Shown here piece by piece: positions 31,717 through 40,137 of a DNA stretch of 64,000 nucleotides. Location of the stretch: assembly GCA_000335715.1 (NCBI GenBank), contig AMYZ01000019.1, positions 1 through 64,000 of the forward strand, given 5' to 3'. Each line of letters starts with the position of its first letter. Within the stretch, counting starts at the first letter, position 1. The position numbers and the translations under genes are program-made. The notes under the pieces were generated by a model. That model worked only from the letters and a program-made list of their open reading frames with translations. It was not told where the DNA came from and made no database searches. Source of the stretch: a beta proteobacterium L13 (lineage in GTDB: Bacteria; Pseudomonadota; Gammaproteobacteria; Burkholderiales; Chromobacteriaceae).

Positions 31717-32948
31717 GCGTTTTCTCGGGCAGGGTTGGCCGCATGCTGCGGCAGGGCCAGCGACACCAGCGCGGCCACGGTAATGAACACGGTGGAAATC
31801 CACAGGCAGGCAGCCAGCCCGTACTGCTGGTACACCCAGCCGGACAGCACGGTGCCGATGAGGCGGCCCATGGCGTTGGACATATAGTAAAAGCCCACGT
31901 CCAGCGACACGCCGTCGGCCTTGGCGTAGCTAACGATAAGGTAGCTATGCAGCGACGAGTTCACCGCAAACAGCACGCCAAACAGCGCCAGCCCGCCCAG
32001 TACCACCCAGCCGGCAGGCCATCCTGCGGCCAACCCTAAGGCCATGACGGCAGGCAGGCCGGCCAGCATGGCAGCCCACACAAAGGCGCTGCGGCCATCC
32101 GGCACCCTGCCCTGCTTTTTGCCGGTGATGGCCGGCGCCAGCGTTTGCACCACGCCGTAGCCAATGACCCACGCGGCCAGAAAGCCGCCCACCTGCCAGA
32201 AATCCCAGCCAAACACGGTGCTGAGGTACACCGGCAGCGCCACCACAAACCACACGTCGCGCGCGCCAAACAGAAACAGCCGCGCCGCCGACAGCCGGTT
32301 GATGGCCGGGCTTTTGGACAGCAGCTCGCGAAACTTCGGCTTGGCCTTGGCCTTGCCCAGGTCTTGCCGCAGCTGCCACAGGCTGAACAGCCAGATCGCC
32401 GCCAGCAGCGCGGCCATGCCCAGCACTGCGCCGCCAAAGCCCAGCGTGGCCAGCAAGGCGCCGCCCAGAAAGAAACCCACGCCTTTCAGCGCGTTCTTCG
32501 AGCCGGTGAGCAGCGCCACCCAGCGGTACAGCGTGCCCTGTTCACCGTCGGGCACCAGCAGCTTGATGCTGCTTTTGGCCGACATTTTGTTCAGGTCTTT
32601 GGCAATGCCGGACAGCGCCTGGCTGGCCATCACGTACGGCACGGTGAGCATGGCGGCCGGTGCGGCCAACATCAGCAACGCCAGCACCTGCAGCGCCAGG
32701 CCCAGGTTCATGGTGCGGTTCAGCCCCAGCCGCGCGCCCAGATAGCCGCCCACCAGGTTGGTGACCACACCGAATACCTCGTAGAACAGGAACAGTGCGG
32801 CAATCTGCAACGGGGCGTAGCCCAGCTGGTGAAAGTGCAGCACCACCAGCATGCGCAGCGCACCGTCAGTAAGGGTGAACGCCCAGTAGTTGGCCGTTAC
32901 CAGCAGATACTGGCGGATGGCCGGCGTTAGCGTGGACAGGGCTTGCAT
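31713..32948 (-). CDS. arsJ: Organoarsenical efflux MFS transporter ArsJ
   Basis: This 411-aa major facilitator protein has the ArsJ N-terminus YWAFTLTDGALRMLVVLHFHQLGY and the stretch NKMSAKSSIKLLVPDGEQGTLYRWVALLTGSKNALKG, characteristic of the family. ArsJ exports 1-arseno-3-phosphoglycerate, which then breaks down to arsenate outside, giving arsenate resistance together with the linked GAPDH. The gapdh gene ends only 3 nt before it, as in known arsJ operons. Confidence 0.93.
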   Translation of the reverse strand: MQALSTLTPAIRQYLLVTANYWAFTLTDGALRMLVVLHFHQLGYAPLQIAALFLFYEVFGVVTNLVGGYLGARLGLNRTMNLGLALQVLALLMLAAPAAMLTVPYVMASQALSGIAKDLNKMSAKSSIKLLVPDGEQGTLYRWVALLTGSKNALKGVGFFLGGALLATLGFGGAVLGMAALLAAIWLFSLWQLRQDLGKAKAKPKFRELLSKSPAINRLSAARLFLFGARDVWFVVALPVYLSTVFGWDFWQVGGFLAAWVIGYGVVQTLAPAITGKKQGRVPDGRSAFVWAAMLAGLPAVMALGLAAGWPAGWVVLGGLALFGVLFAVNSSLHSYLIVSYAKADGVSLDVGFYYMSNAMGRLIGTVLSGWVYQQYGLAACLWISTVFITVAALVSLALPQHAANPARENA

Positions 32949-32951
32949 GGC

Positions 32952-33962
32952 TTAGCCCTGGTCGGCCAGGCCCACCAGCCGCGCCAGCTCCACGGTGCGG
33001 TTGGCGTAGCCCCATTCGTTGTCGTACCAGGCGTACAGCTTCACCTGCGTGCCGTTGATCACCATGGTGGACAGCGCATCGATAATGGACGAGCGCGGGT
33101 CGGTGCGGTAATCGATAGACACCAGCGGGCGGGCCTCGTAGCCCAGAATGCCCTGCAGCGTATGGTTGGCCGCATGCTGCAGCGCGGCGTTGACTTCCTC
33201 GGCCGTGGTGGCGCGTTCTACTTCAAACACGCAGTCGGTGAGCGAGGCGTTGGCCAGCGGTACACGCACGGCGTGGCCATTCAGGCGGCCGCGCAGCTCG
33301 GGGAAGATCTCGGCAATGGCGGTGGCCGAGCCGGTACTGGTGGGGATCAGGCTCATGCCGCTGGCGCGGGCACGGCGCAGGTCTTTGTGCGGCTGGTCCA
33401 GAATGCTCTGCGTGTTGGTCAGATCGTGAATGGTGGTGATGCTGCCGTGGCGGATGCCGAAGCTTTCGTGAATCACCTTCACCACCGGCGCCAGGCAGTT
33501 AGTGGTGCACGAGGCGGCGGTAACGATGCGGTGCACGGCCGGGTCGAACAGCTGCTGGTTCACGCCCATCACCACGTTCAGCGCGCCCGGCTCTTTTACC
33601 GGCGCGCTCACTACCACACGCTTCACGCCCTGTTCCAGATAAGCCTGCAGCACGGCTACGGTTTTCATCTTGCCGCTGGCTTCGATCACCACATCGCAGC
33701 CGCGCCAGTCGGTATCGGCAATGGCTTTGTTGTGGCTCACGCTAATGCGCTTGCCATCAATGACGATGGCGCCGTCTACCGCGCTGGCCTCGTGGCCCCA
33801 GCGGCCGTGCACCGAATCAAAATTCAGCAGATGGGCGTGTGTGTCTGCATCGCCGGCCGGGTCGTTGATGTGGACAAACTCGAACTCGGGCCAGGCCCAG
33901 GCGGCACGCAGTGCCAGGCGGCCGATCCGGCCAAAACCGTTGATACCGATCTTGATAGTCAT
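32952..33962 (-). CDS. Arsenic-operon glyceraldehyde-3-phosphate dehydrogenase
   Basis: This GAPDH of 336 aa has the NAD motif INGFGRIGR at the N-terminus and the catalytic Cys 152 in AASCTTNCL. When arsenate replaces phosphate, the enzyme makes 1-arseno-3-phosphoglycerate, the substrate of ArsJ encoded next to it. The operon position argues that this is the dedicated detoxification copy rather than the main glycolytic gene, which should lie elsewhere in the genome. Confidence 0.94.
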   Translation of the reverse strand: MTIKIGINGFGRIGRLALRAAWAWPEFEFVHINDPAGDADTHAHLLNFDSVHGRWGHEASAVDGAIVIDGKRISVSHNKAIADTDWRGCDVVIEASGKMKTVAVLQAYLEQGVKRVVVSAPVKEPGALNVVMGVNQQLFDPAVHRIVTAASCTTNCLAPVVKVIHESFGIRHGSITTIHDLTNTQSILDQPHKDLRRARASGMSLIPTSTGSATAIAEIFPELRGRLNGHAVRVPLANASLTDCVFEVERATTAEEVNAALQHAANHTLQGILGYEARPLVSIDYRTDPRSSIIDALSTMVINGTQVKLYAWYDNEWGYANRTVELARLVGLADQG

Positions 33963-33983
33963 GGTGGGGTGTCTCGCTAAAAG

Positions 33984-34481
33984 TTAAACGGCGTCGTACT
34001 GGCCGATCCACGCCTGGTGCACCGGGTGCTGGATAGCCTTGGGGCGCAGCGCCTGCACTTGCGCAATGGCGGTGCTGCGTGGCACGCCCAGCGCAATCAG
34101 GATGCGGGCGGCAATCAGGCCGGTACGGCCAGACCCGCCCTTGCAATGAATAGCCAGGCACTGGCCGGCACGCAGCCGCGCCAGCAGGCCGGGCGCGGCG
34201 GCTTGCCAAGCGGTATCGAAATCCGCCAGCGGTGCGCGGTCGTCCGCTACCGGCAGATGAAACCAGGCCAGGCCAAGCTGGCCGCACGCAGCGCCGATAT
34301 CATCAGCGCCGTTCTGCTGCAGCTCGGCAGCCGGCATCAGGCTGATGACACCGCTGGCACCGGCCTGCTGCAGGGTGGATAGCGCCTGGGCCAGGCTAGC
34401 GGCCTGGGTGCCAGGGCACGGTGTCAGCAGCAAACGGCCATCCACAGCGGGAATGACAAGCGTATCGAAGGGGTGGGTCAT
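33984..34481 (-). CDS. Dual-specificity/tyrosine phosphatase-like protein of the arsenic operon
   Basis: This 165-aa cytoplasmic protein carries the C-x5-R phosphatase signature IHCKGGSGRTG (Cys 113, Arg 119), with a possible general-acid Asp at about 80-81. It is the first gene of the arsenic run, 21 nt before gapdh. Its substrate is unknown. A role in arsenate or arseno-phosphoglycerate metabolism, or as a second arsenate-binding protein, is only suggested by position. Confidence 0.85.
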   Translation of the reverse strand: MTHPFDTLVIPAVDGRLLLTPCPGTQAASLAQALSTLQQAGASGVISLMPAAELQQNGADDIGAACGQLGLAWFHLPVADDRAPLADFDTAWQAAAPGLLARLRAGQCLAIHCKGGSGRTGLIAARILIALGVPRSTAIAQVQALRPKAIQHPVHQAWIGQYDAV

Positions 34482-34500
34482 GTCTGGGCTCCGGCTGAAA

Positions 34501-34522
34501 TCAATATTACAAGAATCATTGA
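34501..34522. promoter_or_regulatory. Candidate ArsR operator upstream of the arsenic operon
   Basis: A 22-bp imperfect palindrome with arms TCAAT and ATTGA around an AT-rich centre lies 20 nt before the phosphatase start. ArsR sites are usually AT-rich inverted repeats at the promoter, which fits. The remaining bases up to 34670 show no clear feature. Confidence 0.45.
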
Positions 34523-34671
34523 AATGAAGTCTAGGCCAGCCATGTGACAGGAAAATGAAGATAGCGGGAGCGTGGCGCAGAAGAGAGGCCGGCGTAGCAG
34601 ATCACCGTGCAGCGCCACCACGGCAGCATAGACAGCTGCGCTGTTCCGGTATGCAGGTACGGAAAAACCAT

Positions 34672-34704
34672 AAAAAAAGGGGTACGGCCCACCACCGTAC
34701 CCCC
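34672..34704 (-). terminator. Terminator of the DUF3149-like gene
   Basis: On the minus strand GGGGTACGG and CCGTACCCC form a 9-bp stem with a 7-nt loop, followed by a run of T. It lies 58 nt past the stop of the small membrane protein. Confidence 0.8.
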
Positions 34705-34761
34705 AAACACACACACATCAAGAGGAAATCACACACACATGCCGTGGCATGCGTTTAAAGC

Positions 34762-34890
34762 TTATTTGTCGTCGTGCGTCTTTTTGATAAAGATGGCGAT
34801 ACAGGTCGACACGATGATGGTTGTCACCGTGATGGTGATAATGCTCAGCAAACCTACGTCGTCAGAGAGAAGTTGTTTCCACAGTTCCAT
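34762..34890 (-). CDS. Small single-helix membrane protein, DUF3149-like
   Basis: A 42-aa protein, MELWKQLLSDDVGLL and then a hydrophobic stretch of about 20 residues and a charged tail KKTHDDK. The ATG at 34890 is chosen because GGAGGAG lies 7 nt upstream; the longer frame to 34962 is unlikely. The N-terminal WKxLxSxDVGLLS pattern matches DUF3149 small proteins as I recall them. Its own terminator and an upstream FNR-like box at 34962 suggest a separate, oxygen-responsive transcript next to the cytochrome bd genes. Function is unknown. Confidence 0.72.
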   Translation of the reverse strand: MELWKQLLSDDVGLLSIITITVTTIIVSTCIAIFIKKTHDDK

Positions 34891-34961
34891 GATATTGCTC
34901 CTCCGGCAGCCCGGTATTCGATCTGGATGCAGCCATCTTACCCCTGCGCTTTTCATGGGCA

Positions 34962-34975
34962 TTGACCCAAGTCAA
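34962..34975. promoter_or_regulatory. FNR/ANR-like box upstream of the DUF3149-like gene
   Basis: TTGACCCAAGTCAA is a perfect palindrome with TTGAC half-sites (the FNR consensus is TTGAT, four bases, ATCAA). It lies 72 nt before the small gene start, a normal distance for an FNR-activated promoter. Confidence 0.55.
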
Positions 34976-35055
34976 GCGAATCGCTCTATCAAAATGTAAC
35001 GTATCGTATGTGTGCGCAAAGTTGTCACCAGCCGCCTTAAGTCCATGATAGAAAT

Positions 35056-35087
35056 AAAAAAAGAGCAGGAATAAACCCTGCTCTTTT
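35056..35087 (-). terminator. Terminator after cydB
   Basis: On the minus strand AAAAGAGCAGG and CCTGCTCTTTT form an 11-bp stem with a short loop and T run, just beyond the cydB stop. No cydX-like small gene lies between cydB and this hairpin. Confidence 0.85.
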
Positions 35088-35105
35088 GATTTGGCGCAAT
35101 ATTTT

Positions 35106-36116
35106 CTAGCTGTAACTGAGCTTGCCTGCCTTGCCCCAGAACACGCGGTAGGCAAACACCGTGTAGGCAATAATGGTGGGCAGCACAACCGCAGCACCGG
35201 CCAGAATCACCCACAGTGCCTCCGGGTCGCTGGCAGCCTGCCAGATATCCAGCTGGCCGATAACGATCTCGGGAAACACGCTATACGCCAGCCCCCAGAA
35301 CGCCAGCAGCACAATACCCACGGTGCAGGCAAACGGCAGCCAGCACAGCGCATCCTGCCCGGCGCGCTGGCGTGCGGCCAACCTGGGCAGGCTGGCGGCC
35401 AGCAGGCCGAACAGCGCCACGCTGATCAGCGGCAGCGGCAACAGCAGCAGGAAATCCGGCAGCACAAACCACTTGGCGGCGATGCGGCTGCTAGCCAGCG
35501 GTGTGGCCACCGACACCAGCAATACTGCCAGCGCGGTACCGGCCAGTGCGTACTGCGCCCAGCGCGTGGCGCGCTGCTGCAGGGGGCCGCTGCTTTTCAT
35601 GATCAGCCAGCCCGCGCCCAGCAGCACGTAGGCGGCGGTCAGGCCCAGCCCGGTAAGCAGGGCAAAGCCCCAGGCACCCGCCCCCGGCGCAAAGCCGGTG
35701 AGATAGCGCCCCAGCATCACGCCCTGGCTAAGAGACGCCAGCAGCGAGCCGGCAGCAAACGCCAGGTTCCACGCTGGCTGGTGATGCGCCTGCGCCTTCA
35801 CACGGAAATCAAACGCTACACCGCGCAGAATCAACCCCAGCAGCATGATGGCCACCGGCAGGTACAGCTCGCCCAGGATAATGCCGTGCGCCATGGGGAA
35901 CGCCACCAGCAGCAGCCCCACGCCCAGTACCAGCCAGGTTTCGTTGGCGTCCCAGAACGGGCCGATACTGGCGATCATGGCGTCGCGCTCTTCGTCGTTA
36001 CCCAGCGGCAGCAGTACGCCCACGCCCAGGTCGTAGCCGTCCAGCACCACGTAGATCAGCATGGACAGCGCCATCAGCCCGGCAAAAATCACCGGCAACC
36101 ACAGTTCGGCATTCAT
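35106..36116 (-). CDS. cydB: Cytochrome bd-type ubiquinol oxidase subunit II
   Basis: CydB is the second core subunit of the bd oxidase in the inner membrane, 336 aa with about eight helices. The N-terminal MNAELWLPVIFAGLMALSMLIYVVLDGYDLGVG and the FWDANETWLVLGVGLLLVAFP block are typical. Its start overlaps the cydA stop by 4 nt. It is the last gene of the gbsR-cydA-cydB operon. Confidence 0.95.
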   Translation of the reverse strand: MNAELWLPVIFAGLMALSMLIYVVLDGYDLGVGVLLPLGNDEERDAMIASIGPFWDANETWLVLGVGLLLVAFPMAHGIILGELYLPVAIMLLGLILRGVAFDFRVKAQAHHQPAWNLAFAAGSLLASLSQGVMLGRYLTGFAPGAGAWGFALLTGLGLTAAYVLLGAGWLIMKSSGPLQQRATRWAQYALAGTALAVLLVSVATPLASSRIAAKWFVLPDFLLLLPLPLISVALFGLLAASLPRLAARQRAGQDALCWLPFACTVGIVLLAFWGLAYSVFPEIVIGQLDIWQAASDPEALWVILAGAAVVLPTIIAYTVFAYRVFWGKAGKLSYS

Positions 36117-37441
36117 GGCTGTGCTCCTTCAAGGTTGGCCGCAGGCGCTGCCTTGCGCGCCAGATAAAACACCACCGACACATAGCTGGCCAGCAGCACG
36201 GCGTACAGCAGCAGGTACATCAGCAAGGTAGATAAAATCATGCCGCTACCCACCGTCGACGCGGCGTCGGCGGTGCGCAGGATGCCGGTCACCAGCCACG
36301 GCTGGCGGCCGATTTCGGTCACGTACCAGCCGGCCACAGTGGCCACCCAGCCAGAGAAGGTCATGGCCACCAGGCCGCGCTGCAGCCACGGTGCCAGTGC
36401 GCCACGGCGCAGCTGCCACCACGCCAGCCAGCTCACCGCCAGCATCAGCATGCCTACCCCCACCATCACGCGGAAGCTCCAGAACACCTTGGCCACCGGC
36501 GGGTGGGCATTGGGGAACTCGTTCAGGCCGCGAATTTCGCCATTCAGGTCGTGGGTGATGATCAGGCTGGCCAGCTTGGGAATACCCACCTCAAAGCGGT
36601 TGCTTTGCGTGGCCTCGTCCGGCAGCGCAAACAGCAGCAGCGGCGCGCCGCGCTCGGTGTGCCACACGCCTTCCATGGCGGCCAGCTTGGCCGGCTGATG
36701 CTGGAAGGTATTCAGCCCGTGCATGTCGCCCACCAGCACCTGCAGCGGAATCAGCAGCGCCGCCAGGCCGACGCCGGTTTTCAGCGTGTGCGCTACTGCA
36801 GCGGCGCGGTCGCCACGCAGCCAGCGGTAAGCCGACACCCCGGCCACCAGAAACGCCACGGTCAGGCCGGAGGCCAGCAGCATATGGGTCAGGCGGTACG
36901 GCATGGACGGGTTAAAGATCACCGCCAGCCAGCTTTGCACGTGTACCTTGCCGGCGATCACCTCCACCCCGGCCGGGGTCTGCATCCACGAGTTCAGCAC
37001 GATGATCCAGAACGCCGACACCGTGGTGCCAAACGCCACCAGGAAGGTGGCCAGCGTATGCACGCGGTTGGATACCTTGGCGCGGCCGAACAGCATGATG
37101 CCCAGGAAGGTGGCCTCCAGGAAAAACGCGGTCAGCACCTCGTAAGCCAGCAGCGGCCCGGCCACATTGCCCACGTGCTGCATGAAGCCCGGCCAGTTGG
37201 TACCAAACTGGAAGCTCATGGTAATGCCGGACACCACGCCCAGCGCAAAGGTCAGTGCGAAGATCTTCACCCAGAAGCCATAGGCGTCCATCCAGGCTTC
37301 GTCGCCACTGCGGTTAAAGCGCGCCTTGAAGTACAACAGCACCCAACCCATGGCGATGCTGATGGTAGGAAACAGGATGTGAAAAGTAATGTTGGCCGCA
37401 AACTGGATGCGCGCCAGTATGACCGGGTCCAGGCTGTCCAT
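36113..37441 (-). CDS. cydA: Cytochrome bd-type ubiquinol oxidase subunit I (short Q-loop, CioA-like)
   Basis: CydA binds the hemes and oxidises ubiquinol with oxygen without pumping protons. At 442 aa it is of the short Q-loop class, like the cyanide-insensitive oxidase CioA, unlike the 522-aa E. coli CydA. Heme ligand His lies in ANITFHILFP, the conserved Glu in TAFFLEATFLG, and the late block GWYVTEIGRQPW is present. It follows the regulator gene after 2 nt. Short-loop status is inferred from length. Confidence 0.94.
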   Translation of the reverse strand: MDSLDPVILARIQFAANITFHILFPTISIAMGWVLLYFKARFNRSGDEAWMDAYGFWVKIFALTFALGVVSGITMSFQFGTNWPGFMQHVGNVAGPLLAYEVLTAFFLEATFLGIMLFGRAKVSNRVHTLATFLVAFGTTVSAFWIIVLNSWMQTPAGVEVIAGKVHVQSWLAVIFNPSMPYRLTHMLLASGLTVAFLVAGVSAYRWLRGDRAAAVAHTLKTGVGLAALLIPLQVLVGDMHGLNTFQHQPAKLAAMEGVWHTERGAPLLLFALPDEATQSNRFEVGIPKLASLIITHDLNGEIRGLNEFPNAHPPVAKVFWSFRVMVGVGMLMLAVSWLAWWQLRRGALAPWLQRGLVAMTFSGWVATVAGWYVTEIGRQPWLVTGILRTADAASTVGSGMILSTLLMYLLLYAVLLASYVSVVFYLARKAAPAANLEGAQP

Positions 37442-37443
37442 GG

Positions 37444-38013
37444 CTAATCCTCCTTGCCATTGTCGCGGCCGGCTAAGCGGCCCAGGCTCTGGGTAAACTG
37501 CAGCACCTTGCCTACCTGACTACCTAGCTTCATCAGTTTTTCCAGCGTTTCCACATCCATGTCGCGGATGTCGGCAAACCACTTGGTCACCAGCTCGATC
37601 AGCTGGTACATCTCGTTCATGCGCGCCTGCGCGTGGCGTTCGGCCTCGCCGGACGGGGTTTCCATGATGGCGCCGCGCAGCATTGTCAGCGTGGGCTCGA
37701 CTTCTCGCTTTTGCCGCTCTTCGGCCAGGGTCTTGAAAATGGCCCACACGTCTTCCGGCGTACTGAAGTACTCGCGGCGGTCGCCAGGCAAGTGTTGCAG
37801 TTTGACCAATCGCCAGGCCTGCAGTTCTTTCAGCGCCATGCTGGTATTGGAGCGCGAACAGCCAATGGCCTCCACGATGTCATCCGCGTTCAGCGGCCGG
37901 TCGGAAACATAAAGCAGGGCGTAAATCTGCCCTACGGTGCGGTTGATGCCCCAGTGGCTGCCCATCTCGCCAAAGTGCAGCACAAAGGATTGAATCAGGG
38001 GTGGCAGGTTCAT
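37444..38013 (-). CDS. GbsR/MarR-family transcriptional regulator of the cyd operon
   Basis: This 189-aa regulator has a winged-helix domain (about residues 20-95; ADDIVEAIGCSRSNTSMALKELQAWRLV is the DNA-reading part) and a long helical C-terminus. It is the first gene of the cydAB operon, 2 nt before cydA, so it probably controls the operon and itself. The 42-bp symmetric element directly upstream (38039-38080) is the likely binding site. The ribosome site is weak (AAAAAGG). Confidence 0.82.
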   Translation of the reverse strand: MNLPPLIQSFVLHFGEMGSHWGINRTVGQIYALLYVSDRPLNADDIVEAIGCSRSNTSMALKELQAWRLVKLQHLPGDRREYFSTPEDVWAIFKTLAEERQKREVEPTLTMLRGAIMETPSGEAERHAQARMNEMYQLIELVTKWFADIRDMDVETLEKLMKLGSQVGKVLQFTQSLGRLAGRDNGKED

Positions 38014-38038
38014 GTGTGTGGCCTTTTTGAATTTTCAG

Positions 38039-38080
38039 TATTTTCTGAAACTTTGATATGGATCATAGTTTCAGAAAATA
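38039..38080. promoter_or_regulatory. Nested operator: 14-bp inverted repeat enclosing an FNR-like box
   Basis: TATTTTCTGAAACT (38039-38052) and AGTTTCAGAAAATA (38067-38080) are a perfect inverted repeat. The 14-nt spacer TTGATATGGATCAT (38053-38066) is an FNR box with one mismatch to TTGAT, four bases, ATCAA. It lies 26 nt before the gbsR-like start and about 110 nt before the diguanylate cyclase on the other strand. Confidence 0.85.
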
Positions 38081-38190
38081 GGCCTTGTCAATGCACGCCT
38101 GGCACGATACGCCCCGTGAAAACAATGTTGCTTTATCAAATGCTTGCAGTTGGACGATACTCTCAAGTATCGACACAACGCCTTAGCCTC

Positions 38191-40044
38191 ATGCCCACCG
38201 CCCTTTCATTGCGCCATGCGCTGCTGGACGACACCGCAGCAGCCTTGGGCAAAGACTTTCTGCAGCAGCTGGTAAACAGTCTGGCCCGGCACTGCGGCGC
38301 TCAATTGGTTTTTATCAGCCAGCAACTGACACTGCCCGTTCTGCATGTCGAAGTCATTACCGCCAGCGGTCACGCCCACCCTGGCCGCTATGCGCTGGCC
38401 GGTACGCCATGCGAGCAGGTAATCCTGCAGCAGCAGGCCATCGTGCACCATGCCGGGGTGAACCGGCACTTTTCAGCCGAGCACGACACGGCCTGGCAGA
38501 GCTTTGCCGGCTGGCCCTTGCTGGATAAACACGGCCACTGCATGGGGCACCTGGCACTGTTTGACGAGCGGGCGAACGTGCTGCCCGATACGCTGCTACA
38601 AGATATCGCCCCCTTCGCTACCCGCGCCGCCGCCGAGCTGCAAAGACTGGAACACGAACGCATCAGCAGCTCGCGCGCCAGCTGGGATGCCCTGCATTCG
38701 CACTTTCTGCGCCAGTACATTCAGGGCAAGCCGCTACCCACGCTGCTGGGCGACGTGGTGCTGCACATCGAGCAGGCCTTGCCAGGCTGGCTGTGCTCCA
38801 TCCTGCAGGTAGACGATGCGCAATGCCTGCGCCCGCTGGTAGGCCCATCGCTGCCAGAAGCCTATACCGCATTGATCGATGGCCTGGCCATCGGCCCCAT
38901 GGTAGGCAGCTGCGGGGCAGCGGCGTGGCACCGCAAACGGCTGATAGCGGAAGATCTGCAGCAACACCCCAACTGGGCACCCTACCGCGAGCTGGCACGC
39001 CAGTTTGCGCTGGGCAGCTGCTGGTCCGAACCCATCATCGATAGCAAAGGTAAAGTGCACGGCACCTTTGCTGTCTACCACCACGCCCCCTGCGCGCCCA
39101 CGCTGGAGGCCATTACCGTGATTGAAGACACCGCCCGCCTGCTGGCCGTGCTGATGGAAAACGACGCCAACCGCCAGGCACTGGATAGCCGTACCCAGTG
39201 GTATCAGGCCATTTTGCAGAACGCCGCCGATGCGCTGTCCATCATCGATATGGAAGGGCGGCTGCTGGAGGCCAGCGATTCTCTGTGCAAACTGCTGGGT
39301 TACAGCCAGGCCGAGCTGCGGCAATTGCGGCTGTGGGACCTGGTGGCCCACCGCAACGAAGCAGAACTGCGCGAGCAATTGCAGCACACCAGCGAACAAG
39401 GCGAGACCTTCGATAGCTATAACCGCACCAAAGACGGCGACATCATCGAAGTAGAAGTGTGCGTGCGCCGGCTGATACTGGATGGCCAGCCGGTGATCTG
39501 GGGCTCGGCGCGTGATATCAGCCTGCGCAAACAGCAAGAACGCCAGCTGCGCGAGCAGGCCACCATCGACTCGCTCACCGGCCTGTATAACCGCCCCACG
39601 CTACTGAGCCAGCTGGACACGTTGCTGGCCACCCCGTTCCGCCCCGGCCTGGCCCTGCTGATGCTGGATCTGGACCACTTCAAACAGGTAAACGACAGCT
39701 ACGGCCATGCCTGCGGCGATGCCACCCTGACCCATATTGCCAGCCAGCTGCGCCAGCAACTGGGCCCGCACGACAGCGCCGGCCGCCTGGGAGGCGAGGA
39801 GTTCTGCATACTGCTACCCGGCACCACGCCGCAAGCTGCACAACACTACAGCCAGCACTTGCTGGACACCATCGCACAGCAACCTCTGCAATTTGGCGGG
39901 CATAGCATCGCCCTTACCGCGTCTATCGGCCTGACGCTGCTTGAGCCCGGCGACGATAGCCGCAGCCTCTTGGCGCGTGCCGACATGGCGCTGTACCAGG
40001 CCAAGCACCAGGGCCGCAACCGCATGGTGATGCTGCCGCCGTGA
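38191..40044 (+). CDS. Diguanylate cyclase with GAF and PAS sensor domains
   Basis: This cytoplasmic enzyme makes cyclic di-GMP. From the ATG at 38191 it has 617 aa: two GAF-like domains (about 20-150 and 175-325), a PAS domain (about 340-455, ILQNAADALSIIDMEGRLLEASDSLCKLLGY) and a GGDEF domain (about 465-615) with an intact GGEEF active site in GRLGGEEFCILLPG. No RxxD inhibitory site is seen just before it. The start is uncertain; the frame is open far upstream across the divergent regulator, and ATGs at 38126 and 38141 are alternatives. No ribosome site is good. Confidence 0.9.
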   Translation: MPTALSLRHALLDDTAAALGKDFLQQLVNSLARHCGAQLVFISQQLTLPVLHVEVITASGHAHPGRYALAGTPCEQVILQQQAIVHHAGVNRHFSAEHDTAWQSFAGWPLLDKHGHCMGHLALFDERANVLPDTLLQDIAPFATRAAAELQRLEHERISSSRASWDALHSHFLRQYIQGKPLPTLLGDVVLHIEQALPGWLCSILQVDDAQCLRPLVGPSLPEAYTALIDGLAIGPMVGSCGAAAWHRKRLIAEDLQQHPNWAPYRELARQFALGSCWSEPIIDSKGKVHGTFAVYHHAPCAPTLEAITVIEDTARLLAVLMENDANRQALDSRTQWYQAILQNAADALSIIDMEGRLLEASDSLCKLLGYSQAELRQLRLWDLVAHRNEAELREQLQHTSEQGETFDSYNRTKDGDIIEVEVCVRRLILDGQPVIWGSARDISLRKQQERQLREQATIDSLTGLYNRPTLLSQLDTLLATPFRPGLALLMLDLDHFKQVNDSYGHACGDATLTHIASQLRQQLGPHDSAGRLGGEEFCILLPGTTPQAAQHYSQHLLDTIAQQPLQFGGHSIALTASIGLTLLEPGDDSRSLLARADMALYQAKHQGRNRMVMLPP

Positions 40045-40078
40045 CGCGCTGGCGCGCATCCCGTAAAATAGCTTGCCG

Positions 40079-40097
40079 CGCCCCGCCTGACGGGGCG
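40079..40097 (+). terminator. Weak terminator-like hairpin before mutS
   Basis: CGCCCCG and CGGGGCG form a 7-bp stem with a 5-nt loop, followed by only TTG. The 11-base word follows at 40106. Confidence 0.45.
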
Positions 40098-40137
40098 TTG
40101 CCTATTGCGGCCAACCTTTTTCAGCACGGAACGATCG

